19,579 bases of DNA from Elusimicrobiota bacterium. Lineage in GTDB: Bacteria; Elusimicrobiota; Elusimicrobia; Elusimicrobiales; UBA9959. The stretch covers positions 1 to 19,579 of the forward strand of contig DMES01000060.1 of NCBI GenBank assembly GCA_003450815.1, given 5' to 3'. Made by a program: the position numbers and the translations under genes. This document shows positions 6,962 to 13,064 of the stretch, piece by piece (position 1 is the stretch's first letter; each line of letters starts with the position of its first letter). A model generated the notes under the pieces. It did not search any database. It saw nothing but the letters and a program-made list of their open reading frames with translations, and was not told where the DNA came from.

Positions 6962-8254
6962 CTATTCCCAGATCTTCTCGCCGAGCAGCACTCTGTAGTT
7001 GGCCAGCGCCAGGTCCAGGTCGTTGGCGGCCGTGATCTGGCTGTTGCTGGAATCCAGAAGTTTCGTCTGCGAGCTGTCCATCTGGAGGAAGGATGCGCCG
7101 CCCAGGGAATATTCACCCAGCAGGTTGTCGGTGGTTTCCTTCTGCGCCTTCACCTGAAACTCAAGAAGCTGGCTGGATTTTAACTGCAGCTCTATATCTT
7201 TCTGCGCTGACAGCACGCTTGTCTTAAGCGCACGCACAGAATTTTCTATCTCCAGCTCGGCGGACTTGAGCGCGGCTTCAAGTGATTTTACCTCAAGATA
7301 GTTCTGCGCACCCAGGAAACCGAAAGGAAGGCTTAAGGACGCGCCCAGGCTATAGGCCGGGTTGCCGTCCCAGGAGCCGCCCTTGGTACCGGGCAGGCCC
7401 AGCGCCGTTTTCCTCCAGGCCGCATCCACCTTGAAGCGGGGATAGTTGGACAGCACACCCGAACGGCTGGAAAGCTGTGTTTTTTGCAATGAGAGTTTCT
7501 GCTGGCGCAGGCTGAAGTTGTTTTCAAGCGCCTTCGCTACATCCTCTTTCGGCAGAGGCAGTTTTATATTCGCGGATAGCGTGCTTATTTCTACCGCCTG
7601 AGGAGCGTCCGGCTCGGTGTTAATCAGCTCGTTAAAGGCCATCAGGGCCTTGATCTCGGCGGTTTCCGCCCGGGCCAGCGAGAGTTCGCTATCCAATTTA
7701 TCCCCCTCGCTCTGTGTCACTTCGATGTGGCTCCTGGTGCCGGACTGGAACTGTTCATTAGTATCCTTGTACTGCTGCTCACGGGACACGAGGTTCATTT
7801 TGGCTATACCAATGCGCCGCTGTGCCGAATACAGCGCATAAAAACGGACAAGTGCCTTCACGGCTTCGTTCTGCTTTGAGGTCTGGTAGATAAGCCGGGC
7901 GGCCTCGTAATCCAGTCTGGCTATTTTTATCTTGCGTACCGGGCTGGAGGCTGAATCGTAAAGGCTCCAAGAGGCGTACAGACTGGCGGCGACATCGTTC
8001 CTGTCCAGCAGCAGGCTCCTGTTTTGGTCGTCGTAAAGAGTATCGGACAAGCTGAGCGTAAAAGACGGGAGAGCCGCACCCAGCACAGCGGTTTTATAGG
8101 AATTCTCCGCCTGTTTAAAGCTCTCCTCCGCCTGCCGGAGGGTTGGTGAGGCGTCAAGGACTTTTTTAATATAGGATTTAGGGGTGAAAGGTTCAGCTAA
8201 GACCGGGGCCGCAAGAGCTGCAAAAAATAAAAATGCCGTGTAAAGTTTGCTCAT
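6962..8254 (-). CDS. TolC-family outer-membrane efflux channel
   Basis: 430 aa with a signal peptide (MSKLYTAFLFFAALAAPVLA). The body has the internal two-fold repeat of TolC-like proteins: long helical segments rich in Q, K, E and A ('SYKTAVLGAALPSFTLSLSD', 'QYKDTNEQFQSGTRSHIEV', 'ALKTSVLSAQKDIELQLKSS', 'NLLGEYSLGGASFLQMDSSQ') interrupted by barrel strands such as 'YSLGASLSLPFGF'. The family's 'RY..G..s...v' pattern appears as 'QFQSGTRSHIEV' and 'EYSLGGASFLQM'. It is the first gene of the export operon and would form the outer-membrane exit duct. The ribosome site before the ATG is weak. Very sure of the family. Confidence 0.94.
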   Translation of the reverse strand: MSKLYTAFLFFAALAAPVLAEPFTPKSYIKKVLDASPTLRQAEESFKQAENSYKTAVLGAALPSFTLSLSDTLYDDQNRSLLLDRNDVAASLYASWSLYDSASSPVRKIKIARLDYEAARLIYQTSKQNEAVKALVRFYALYSAQRRIGIAKMNLVSREQQYKDTNEQFQSGTRSHIEVTQSEGDKLDSELSLARAETAEIKALMAFNELINTEPDAPQAVEISTLSANIKLPLPKEDVAKALENNFSLRQQKLSLQKTQLSSRSGVLSNYPRFKVDAAWRKTALGLPGTKGGSWDGNPAYSLGASLSLPFGFLGAQNYLEVKSLEAALKSAELEIENSVRALKTSVLSAQKDIELQLKSSQLLEFQVKAQKETTDNLLGEYSLGGASFLQMDSSQTKLLDSSNSQITAANDLDLALANYRVLLGEKIWE

Positions 8255-8352
8255 AACTGTATACCAAGGGGCAGGTAGTCCGAAATTACTGGCAAGAACA
8301 GCTATCGGAAACTTATTCTCTAGCTTAATATTTCCGCTGTCAGAATCTTTTC

Positions 8353-8389
8353 AGAAAGCGCTTCAGCGCTTTCTTATCCGGAAATTATA
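8353..8389 (-). promoter_or_regulatory. candidate promoter and 5'-leader hairpin of the export operon
   Basis: On the minus strand a perfect TATAAT (8384-8389) is followed within 10 bases by a perfect 9-bp stem, AGAAAGCGC / GCGCTTTCT, with a 4-base loop (8353-8374). No strong -35 box is seen. Transcription would start near 8377, putting the hairpin at the very 5' end of a ~120-base leader before the TolC-type gene. The hairpin could be an operator or an mRNA-stabilising stem. Confidence 0.4.
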
Positions 8390-8456
8390 CAAAACAGTCC
8401 CGCAGTAAATTTCACAAACACAGTTGGTTGTTAGGATGGATACGGGTGCTGTTACT

Positions 8457-8804
8457 TCAGACTCCCACACGCTGCAATGAAGTGGCCTTTATGGATGCCA
8501 GTGTCTCAGGATGGGCGAACAAGGCACATTTATCGGGGCGGACATCTTTTTTGTTGTGATTCTTAGGTTCCCCTTTGCGAAGCCCGGTCATGACGGCGCA
8601 AATAATAAGGCCTTTAAGCTTCTCATCCGCATTATCGACAAGGTGCTTGAGCTCCTCTGCTGATAGATACCGGGGCCGCCAGAATTTCCGTTCATTGGCC
8701 AGCTTTACGCGTTTGCCTGACGCCGGATTATCCCCCCGGAACCACTTCCGGTCAATGGCCCAGTTCTCTCCTTGTTCCTTCCCCTTTACATTTATGGAAA
8801 GGTT
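8457..8804 (-). pseudogene. tyrosine recombinase (phage-type integrase) remnant
   Basis: An open frame without a start codon, about 115 residues. It begins in the core-binding domain ('ENWAIDRKWFRGDNP'), passes the linker 'FWRPRYLSAEELKHLVDNAD', and enters the catalytic domain at 'LKGLIICAVMTGLRKGE', whose arginine is the first catalytic residue of the family. After 'KGE' the expected 'ILxLxWxDVD' is replaced by unrelated sequence ('PKNHNKKDVRPDKC...'), ending at TGA, so the rest of the catalytic site (second R, H, Y) is gone. This shows an integrated element once existed here. The plus-strand frame over the same bases has no merit. The identity of the unrelated tail is unknown. Confidence 0.78.
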
Positions 8805-8813
8805 TTATACACT
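8785..8813 (+). promoter_or_regulatory. sigma70-like promoter of the AAA ATPase gene
   Basis: TTTACA (8785-8790) is separated by 17 bases from TACACT (8808-8813). The predicted start (~8820) falls inside the palindrome that follows, ~35 bases before the ATG. It overlaps the 5' part of the integrase remnant, so it arose or survived within element DNA. Confidence 0.45.
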
Positions 8814-8841
8814 TAACCTATAGGTTAGCAACCTTTAGGTT
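8814..8841. promoter_or_regulatory. paired palindromic operator-like sites
   Basis: A perfect 14-bp palindrome TAACCTATAGGTTA (8814-8827) is followed by AACCTTTAGGTT (8830-8841), the same half-sites AACCT/AGGTT around a different 2-base centre. Centres are 15 bp apart. They lie between the predicted -10 box and the ribosome site (GGAGG, 8846-8850), where a repressor would block transcription. No regulator gene is adjacent, so autoregulation through the ATPase's C-terminal winged-helix-like region is only a guess. Confidence 0.5.
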
Positions 8842-8854
8842 TAATGGAGGAGCT

Positions 8855-9985
8855 ATGAACCCATTTATCTTTGGAGAGGTGGTGAAGGATGCCGATTTTA
8901 TTGATAGGAAAGCGGAGCTTGAAACCATCGCTAAAGATCTTTCCGACGGACAGAAAGTGTTTTTGATCGCCCCACGCAGGTATGGGAAGACTTCGCTGAT
9001 CCTTGCCGCCGCTGAGAAGCTAAAAGCAAAGGGTATAAAAGTAATTTATCTGGACCTGTTTAGAACCGCCTCGGTCGAACAGTTCGCCGCCGCGTTGGGA
9101 AAAGCAGCAGCTGAAATGAGAAAACTGGGTTTTGCCGAGGCCGTGAATTTTATCAAGGATTTTATCTCCGGCTTACGGCCTCAGTTTTCAGTAAATCCGG
9201 ATGGTTCATTAAGTCTTGGCGTTGACGCCTCCCCGCCGCAGAAAGAGGTTTTCCAGATGATAGAGAACCTGCTGGCATACCCCCAGGAATTCGCCAGCCG
9301 GGAAAAGAAGCAGGTAGTTGTAATGTTCGATGAGTTCCAGGAAATAGTCAGCCTGGGCGGGGAACCGCTGGAAAAGCTCATGCGCGCGGTAATACAAAAG
9401 CAGCGCAATGTTGGCTATGTTTTCTGCGGCTCAAAGAAGACCATGATGAGCGAAATGGTCTCAAAGAAATCCAGAGCATTTTTCGGCATGGGGCCGGTTA
9501 CCCATCTTGAAAGAATACCTTCAGAATATTTTGAGAAGTATCTTGCCGGTAATTTCGCTAAAGGCGGTTTTGCCTGTTCCAAGGAAACCCTTCGAACCAT
9601 CGTAAGCTCTGCTGGAGGCATACCATATTATATCCAGTATCTCGCCCACGAGTTATGGGATCTTCAAACCGAGGAAAAGAGGATTACAGACACCGATGTG
9701 GAGCGGGCTGTAACTATGATCGCAAAAAGGAATACTCCGGTTTACCAAAATCTTTGGGAAAACCTACCTCAAACGCAAAAACGACTATTGCAAGGACTGG
9801 CCGCAAAACCCGACGCCGCAATCTTCAGCGGGACTTTTATGACCAGATTTCAATTAAAGTCGTCTTCGCTGGTAAAAAAATCGCTAAGCCTATTAATTTC
9901 CAAAGATATCATAGAAAAAGAATCCGCAGACTACGTCTTTACGGACCATTGGATGGGGGTGTGGGTCCGGCAAAACTGTTCCTAG
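8855..9985 (+). CDS. AAA-type ATPase of the archaeal-ATPase (ATPase_2) group
   Basis: 376 aa, full length for the group. It opens with 'NPFIFGEVV...FIDRKAELE', the usual 'F.gRe.El' lead-in. Walker A is at ~39-47 ('APRRYGKTS', with the family's R before GKT), Walker B with acidic pair at ~154-164 ('VVVMFDEFQEI'), and a sensor strand at ~187-194 ('GYVFCGSK'). The C-terminal third ('LPQTQKRLLQGLAAKP...', 'SSLVKKSLSLLISKDIIEK') looks like a winged helix. GGAGG sits 4 bases before the ATG. These STAND-like ATPases are often solitary, variably distributed and associated with mobile DNA; the integrase remnant immediately upstream and repeats downstream agree with that. Enzyme class sure; biological role unknown. 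Confidence 0.88.
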   Translation: MNPFIFGEVVKDADFIDRKAELETIAKDLSDGQKVFLIAPRRYGKTSLILAAAEKLKAKGIKVIYLDLFRTASVEQFAAALGKAAAEMRKLGFAEAVNFIKDFISGLRPQFSVNPDGSLSLGVDASPPQKEVFQMIENLLAYPQEFASREKKQVVVMFDEFQEIVSLGGEPLEKLMRAVIQKQRNVGYVFCGSKKTMMSEMVSKKSRAFFGMGPVTHLERIPSEYFEKYLAGNFAKGGFACSKETLRTIVSSAGGIPYYIQYLAHELWDLQTEEKRITDTDVERAVTMIAKRNTPVYQNLWENLPQTQKRLLQGLAAKPDAAIFSGTFMTRFQLKSSSLVKKSLSLLISKDIIEKESADYVFTDHWMGVWVRQNCS

Positions 9986-10028
9986 CGCCAAATTTACCAG
10001 CGTCCTAGAACCTCACCCAAACAATTTA

Positions 10029-10095
10029 AACCTTTAGTAGCAACAGTTAAGGAATACTTAAAGGTTCCAGTTATCAAGGAATACTTGATAACTGG
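10029..10095 (+). repeat. tandem hairpins sharing the same loop, downstream of the ATPase gene
   Basis: A perfect 12-bp stem (10067-10078 / 10084-10095) closes loop GAATA. Just upstream, TTAAG-GAATA-CTTAA repeats the same loop with a 5-bp stem, and an alternative 8-bp outer pair (10029-10036 / 10059-10066) competes with it. There is no T-tract, so it is not a standard terminator; it may be an RNA 3'-end structure or a DNA-binding site. The stretch 9986-10544 otherwise holds two triple-box repeats and a half tRNA gene, and no convincing coding region. Confidence 0.55.
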
Positions 10096-10200
10096 CACAG
10101 ACAGCGAACACTCCGGGGTACAATTCCTCAAATATTTATATACCAAGCCAGGTTTTGGCAACGGCGCAGTAAGTCCACCCAGCCATAGCGCATTCACAAA

Positions 10201-10246
10201 CAGTGATCGGTCACAAGTGGTGATCGTTTTAGTAATCAATTCTAGG
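10201..10246 (+). repeat. dispersed triple-box repeat, copy B
   Basis: Boxes GTGATCG, GTGATCG and GTAATCA start at 10203, 10220 and 10232, the same 17/12 spacing as copy A. Similarity extends left into 'ATTCAC' shared with copy A, and right beyond 10246 into sequence shared with copy C ('CTGACGTCTGATGATG' against 'GTGATGTCTGCTGATG'). Confidence 0.55.
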
Positions 10247-10299
10247 TTGAACTGCTGACGTCTGATGATGTCTTGTGATATGTGGAGAATACCTGCCAA

Positions 10300-10336
10300 A
10301 TGGGCCTTGCGAGCTACCAGGCTGCTCTACCCCGCA
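10300..10336 (-). pseudogene. 5' half of an initiator tRNA-Met gene, cut at the anticodon
   Basis: The minus strand reads as tRNA nucleotides 1-36 of an initiator tRNA: acceptor strand GCGGGG, perfect D-stem GAGC/GCTC with the D-loop AGCCTGGTA typical of fMet tRNA, anticodon-stem strand CAAGG, then anticodon CAT. The sequence then diverges completely; no anticodon 3' strand, T-arm (GGTTCAAATCC) or acceptor 3' strand follows. Position 33 is C instead of the invariant T and the first base is T, so it is decayed. A break exactly at the anticodon fits integration by a tyrosine recombinase whose crossover lies in the anticodon loop. Identity of the half is quite sure; the att-site reading is inference. 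Confidence 0.72.
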
Positions 10337-10428
10337 GGATTGGTATAACACTCGTCGCAGATAAAGCAGATTTTACTAGCGAAAATATAACTTTTTTTGG
10401 AAACCGTCTATCGACGGTGATCAGCAGA

Positions 10429-10474
10429 TGGTGTACGGTCTAAAATGGTGTTCGTTTTAGTGATCGGTTTCACG
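10429..10474 (+). repeat. dispersed triple-box repeat, copy C
   Basis: Boxes GTGTACG, GTGTTCG and GTGATCG start at 10431, 10448 and 10460, again 17 and 12 apart. It shares TCGTTTTAGT and flanking bases with copy B. A further GTGATCA at 10417 and GTGATGT at 10477 may extend the array. This is the most diverged of the three. Confidence 0.5.
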
Positions 10475-10544
10475 CTGTGATGTCTGCTGATGCCTGGAAA
10501 CCACAGCGACGTGGCTTTCTTCGAAGATATTCATTACAGAGAGT

Positions 10545-11276
10545 TCAGAACTGCCAGGTCACACCGGCGAGCCAGTAGGACACCAGGGCGAAAGTATACA
10601 CTTCCCCCGCCCCGGAGCCGCCCTCCAGTATGCGATACCCAAGACGAGCCTTCACACCCCGGGCCAGGTCTCTCTGAACGGTCAGCATGGCGTCCTCAGC
10701 CCGGCCCTGCGGCGCGGCTAGGCCTTCTAAGTCAAACAGCAGAGCATAGCCTGGCCTCAGCCGCCATTCTGCGGAAAAGGCCGCCAGCGGCACCAACCCG
10801 GTATTGCTATATTCAGTTTCCTGTATATCGTTTTGGAGTTTTATCCCCGCGTGGCGCATTTTAAGCGCGCCACCGTACTTTAGTACAAGGCGCGCATCCT
10901 TTCTGAAAGTATAGAGATATTTAATACGGTAGGAGTTGAACCGGTATTCAGCTTTTGTGTTAATTCCAGCTGCGAAAGTCTTCCCGTTGTAAGAAACATC
11001 TTTTCTCAAGACACCTTCAGAATTAAGGGTCAGCGGCGCAATAAGCAGGGAAATGTCATGCTTTCCCACTACCCTGCCAATCCTGAATCTTATGTAAAGA
11101 GCAGGGTCTGCTTTAAGGTCTTCGGTAAGTGAAAGCCGGGTGCCGCCATCCGATGGTATTCTGACGGTATTATTGGCTGCGGAGGCCCGGCCCCCCTCAG
11201 CGTCTAAATAGTATTGCGAGTGCGCCTGTAACGCACAAAATAATAAAAATCCTGCCAAAAGCGCTGTTCTTTTCAT
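10545..11276 (-). CDS. outer-membrane beta-barrel protein candidate
   Basis: 243 aa with a signal peptide (MKRTALLAGFLLFCALQAHS). The mature region is a series of amphipathic strands ending in aromatic residues ('LYIRFRIGRVVGKHDISLLI', 'KAEYRFNSYRIKYLYTFR', 'GVKARLGYRILEGG', 'YTFALVSYWLAGVTWQF'). The terminal phenylalanine is the classic outer-membrane assembly signal. AAAGG lies about 9 bases before the ATG. It directly follows the lipocalin remnant, whose truncated end abuts this gene's leader, so the gene may now be driven by the old lipocalin promoter. Similar in style, but not evidently in sequence, to the barrel candidate at 3209-3748. The partner or cargo is unknown. Confidence 0.72.
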   Translation of the reverse strand: MKRTALLAGFLLFCALQAHSQYYLDAEGGRASAANNTVRIPSDGGTRLSLTEDLKADPALYIRFRIGRVVGKHDISLLIAPLTLNSEGVLRKDVSYNGKTFAAGINTKAEYRFNSYRIKYLYTFRKDARLVLKYGGALKMRHAGIKLQNDIQETEYSNTGLVPLAAFSAEWRLRPGYALLFDLEGLAAPQGRAEDAMLTVQRDLARGVKARLGYRILEGGSGAGEVYTFALVSYWLAGVTWQF

Positions 11277-11281
11277 CGATA

Positions 11282-11491
11282 TTAACCTTTCACGCCGCCA
11301 TCCTGGCGCAGCGAATATTCAACCGTTACGCCTGCCAAGCCGCGCTAGAAGGAATAATCCAGCCTGGCTGTCTCATGCCAGATGCCCAGATAACGCTGCA
11401 CTTCGAATACGCTTACCGGCACCATGCCTTCCGGTAATTTAGCGCAACCGGCAGCTAAAGCCGCGAACAAAGTGCAAATATGCTTTTTCAT
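11282..11491 (-). pseudogene. Blc-type outer-membrane lipocalin, broken
   Basis: From the ATG at 11491 the frame encodes a lipoprotein signal with lipobox LAAGC (Cys16), then 'PVSVFEVQRYLGIWHETARL' and 'DYSF', the first strand block of bacterial lipocalin Blc (family pattern 'F...rYlG.WYEiAR.d..FErGl'). A TAG (11345-11347) stands where the family has the Glu of 'FERG', and the same frame continues with 'RGLAGVTVEYSLRQDGGVKG', the next conserved block, before TAA at 11282. Only about 70 of the usual ~170 codons remain. So the gene has a point nonsense mutation and a 3' deletion ending just before the downstream gene's start. Family recognition is strong because both sides of the stop match. 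Confidence 0.82.
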
Positions 11492-11521
11492 GGGCAACTC
11501 TTCTTGGCACTTTTATTCCCT

Positions 11522-11550
11522 ATTATAATATCATTAATCCCGGCTGGATA
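11522..11550 (-). promoter_or_regulatory. candidate promoter upstream of the lipocalin remnant
   Basis: TATAAT on the minus strand (11522-11527) with a poor -35 (TATCCA, 11545-11550) 17 bases away. It would give a ~24-base leader for the lipocalin start and could now serve the barrel gene at 10545-11276. Confidence 0.3.
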
Positions 11551-11554
11551 CTCA

Positions 11555-11735
11555 CTACGCCTTCGCCTGGTCGGCGGGGCCGCCCAGAACATCTCGCAGT
11601 TTTTTTGGAGAGGGCGTTAACCGTGAAGGGCTTGTAGATGAACGCGATGCCGGGTTCAAAAACACCGTGCCACACTATCGTTTCGTCGGTTGGATATTGC
11701 CCCATAGTCCTATTTTTGTGAGGACCGGAAAACAT
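11555..11735 (-). pseudogene. C-terminal end of a response-regulator receiver domain, frameshifted
   Basis: The minus strand encodes 'TDETIVWHGVFEPGIAFIYK' then 'PFTVNALSKK', matching the end of receiver domains of hybrid histidine kinases ('tDdaIvhhGvldpg.aFLqKPFtpeaLarkvRevLd'), including the conserved KPF. A run of seven A (11600-11606 as T on the plus strand) follows. Removing one restores 'LRDVLGGPADQAKA' and a TAG at 11555-11557, the expected final helix. As written the frame runs on into meaningless sequence. The N-terminal part (phospho-acceptor Asp and any kinase domain) is missing, so this is a relic even if the homopolymer length were a sequencing error. Confidence 0.72.
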
Positions 11736-11832
11736 TTTAAAATAGGCCTTTCGTTCCTATTGCGAACTCCGGCACTATTGCTAGGATATGGTTGCGGTAA
11801 AATAACTTAAGGCTAATAGTGGAGGATGAATA

Positions 11833-12399
11833 ATGAAAAATAAATTACGGACAGCTGGAGCTGTCTTCGCGGCGGCATATTTGGGCTTCTTCATGGCAGG
11901 TGATCTTATGGCGGCCAGTTCTTCAAAGACACGCCCATACACCCAAATCACCTCGGTTGTGACCAAAGGCCCTGCCGTAGTAGCTATAGTTAAAGGCGAT
12001 ACGATGAGGAAGTTTGTTGTGGCCTACAAAAAAACAGGCATCCTTGGTAACAGCAGCACAATAACCGCTGTTATGCGGGTTACATACTCGGTCTATCCCG
12101 GAGCGTTAATGACGAAAGATCGCACATTTACCATTAGCAATGACTGGAACGGAACCGGATTTATGACATATTCTCTCAGCAATTATGAGATGCTGGGCGA
12201 GGATGGCGAGGGGAACGGAGTCAAGAAGATCGAGCTTTCTTTTCTAGCGGATGGCCAGTGGGACTCTAACTACAATGCCAATTATGTTATGACCATGGAC
12301 GATTTCGAGAATGCGCCGGCTTTCGTGCTGAAGCGCTGCGAGAATCTTGATATAGACATCCCCAGTTGGAACTTCATAACGGAACAGATGCGCAAATAA
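11833..12399 (+). CDS. secreted protein of unknown function
   Basis: 188 aa. Signal peptide ~1-28 (positively charged start, hydrophobic core 'AGAVFAAAYLGFFMAG', cleavage likely after 'DLMAA'). The mature part begins 'SSSKTRPYTQITSVVTKGPA' and has beta-like stretches ('TAVMRVTYSVYPGALM', 'TGFMTYSLSNYEM') and a C-terminal 'CENLDIDIPSWNF'. I do not recognise the family. GGAGG 8 bases before the ATG supports the start. It sits 60 bases before another small secreted protein in the same direction, so the two may be co-transcribed. Real gene: fairly sure. Confidence 0.72.
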   Translation: MKNKLRTAGAVFAAAYLGFFMAGDLMAASSSKTRPYTQITSVVTKGPAVVAIVKGDTMRKFVVAYKKTGILGNSSTITAVMRVTYSVYPGALMTKDRTFTISNDWNGTGFMTYSLSNYEMLGEDGEGNGVKKIELSFLADGQWDSNYNANYVMTMDDFENAPAFVLKRCENLDIDIPSWNFITEQMRK

Positions 12400-12458
12400 G
12401 GAGCTAAGCTATTCTTGCCTTATATCGTTACACAGTTAAATAATAGGAGGTCAGAGAA

Positions 12459-12974
12459 ATGAAAAAAACAGCTTATTTCATAGCCTTGGCGATTATGGCG
12501 GCCGGGACGGCTTATGCGTCCGATACCGCTTTGAACACGCTGAAAATGTCTGTTTCACCTTCTGCCCTTGCAAGCGCGGAAGCGACAGTGCTCCCGTCTG
12601 GCACGGCGGCCGTGAAGGCTGAAAAAGCCTCATCTATCGCCAACTGTGTTCTCTATGCCGGGCAGTTCGGCTATAACGCCGTGGCCCATGTAAGAGATGG
12701 AGTTATATACAGGGGACAGTACGGGTACGACAGCATTGCCCATTTTGAAGGCGGTGTTGTATCCCGCGGGCAGTACGGCTACGACAGAATAGCCCGTTTT
12801 GAAAACGGAATCATCTACAAGGGGCCGTACGGCTTTGAAGCTATAGGCCACATATACGGCAACGTAATATACAGCGGCCAGTTCGGTTACGAAGCGCTGG
12901 CGCATGGCGACGGCTGCACCGGCGAAGAAACTGCCGCTGCAGGAGCCGCCTTTATTCTGGGGCTGTTCAGATAG
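12459..12974 (+). CDS. secreted protein with five 18-residue repeats
   Basis: 171 aa. Signal peptide 1-20 (MKKTAYFIALAIMAAGTAYA), an Ala/Ser-rich spacer (~21-60), then an 18-residue unit beginning 'GQ(F/Y)GY' at residues 68, 86, 104, 122 and 140. The consensus is roughly G-Q-Y-G-Y-D-x-I-A-H-x-x-x-G-V-I-Y-x; the fifth copy is partial. The alternating aromatic and hydrophobic positions with glycine turns suggest a stacked beta solenoid or beta-blade array. The end is a short hydrophobic tail ('GAAFILGLF'). AGGAGG precedes the ATG at good spacing. No family is recognised. The exact 54-base period points to growth by tandem duplication. A structural or binding surface role is inferred. Confidence 0.78.
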   Translation: MKKTAYFIALAIMAAGTAYASDTALNTLKMSVSPSALASAEATVLPSGTAAVKAEKASSIANCVLYAGQFGYNAVAHVRDGVIYRGQYGYDSIAHFEGGVVSRGQYGYDRIARFENGIIYKGPYGFEAIGHIYGNVIYSGQFGYEALAHGDGCTGEETAAAGAAFILGLFR

Positions 12975-13064
12975 AGTATTGCGGATTCCGTAACGGTAAT
13001 AAGCGGGTAAAGATACAGCAGTACAGGTAATTTAAGAGCGCTAGTCTGAAAAAAACAGTTACTT

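Noticed and set aside
8575..8823. Plus-strand open frame of 82 codons before the ATPase gene
   Set aside because: It is the opposite-strand shadow of the integrase remnant at 8457-8804, which has clear family motifs.
8830..10037. AACCTTTAG occurring on both sides of the ATPase gene (8830 and 10029), considered as a target-site duplication
   Set aside because: A 9-base match over this much sequence can be chance, and both copies are parts of local palindromes.
9994..10299. Minus-strand open frame of 101 codons after the ATPase gene
   Set aside because: It consists of the hairpins and the repeat copy B, shows no protein-like composition, and ends at the tRNA half.
11523..11735. 70-codon minus frame considered as an independent small protein
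   Set aside because: Its sequence is the end of a receiver domain and its last third is out of frame, so it is annotated as a pseudogene.
12640..12960. 54-base period considered as a CRISPR array
   Set aside because: The units are coding, diverged at third positions, and have no unique spacers between identical repeats.
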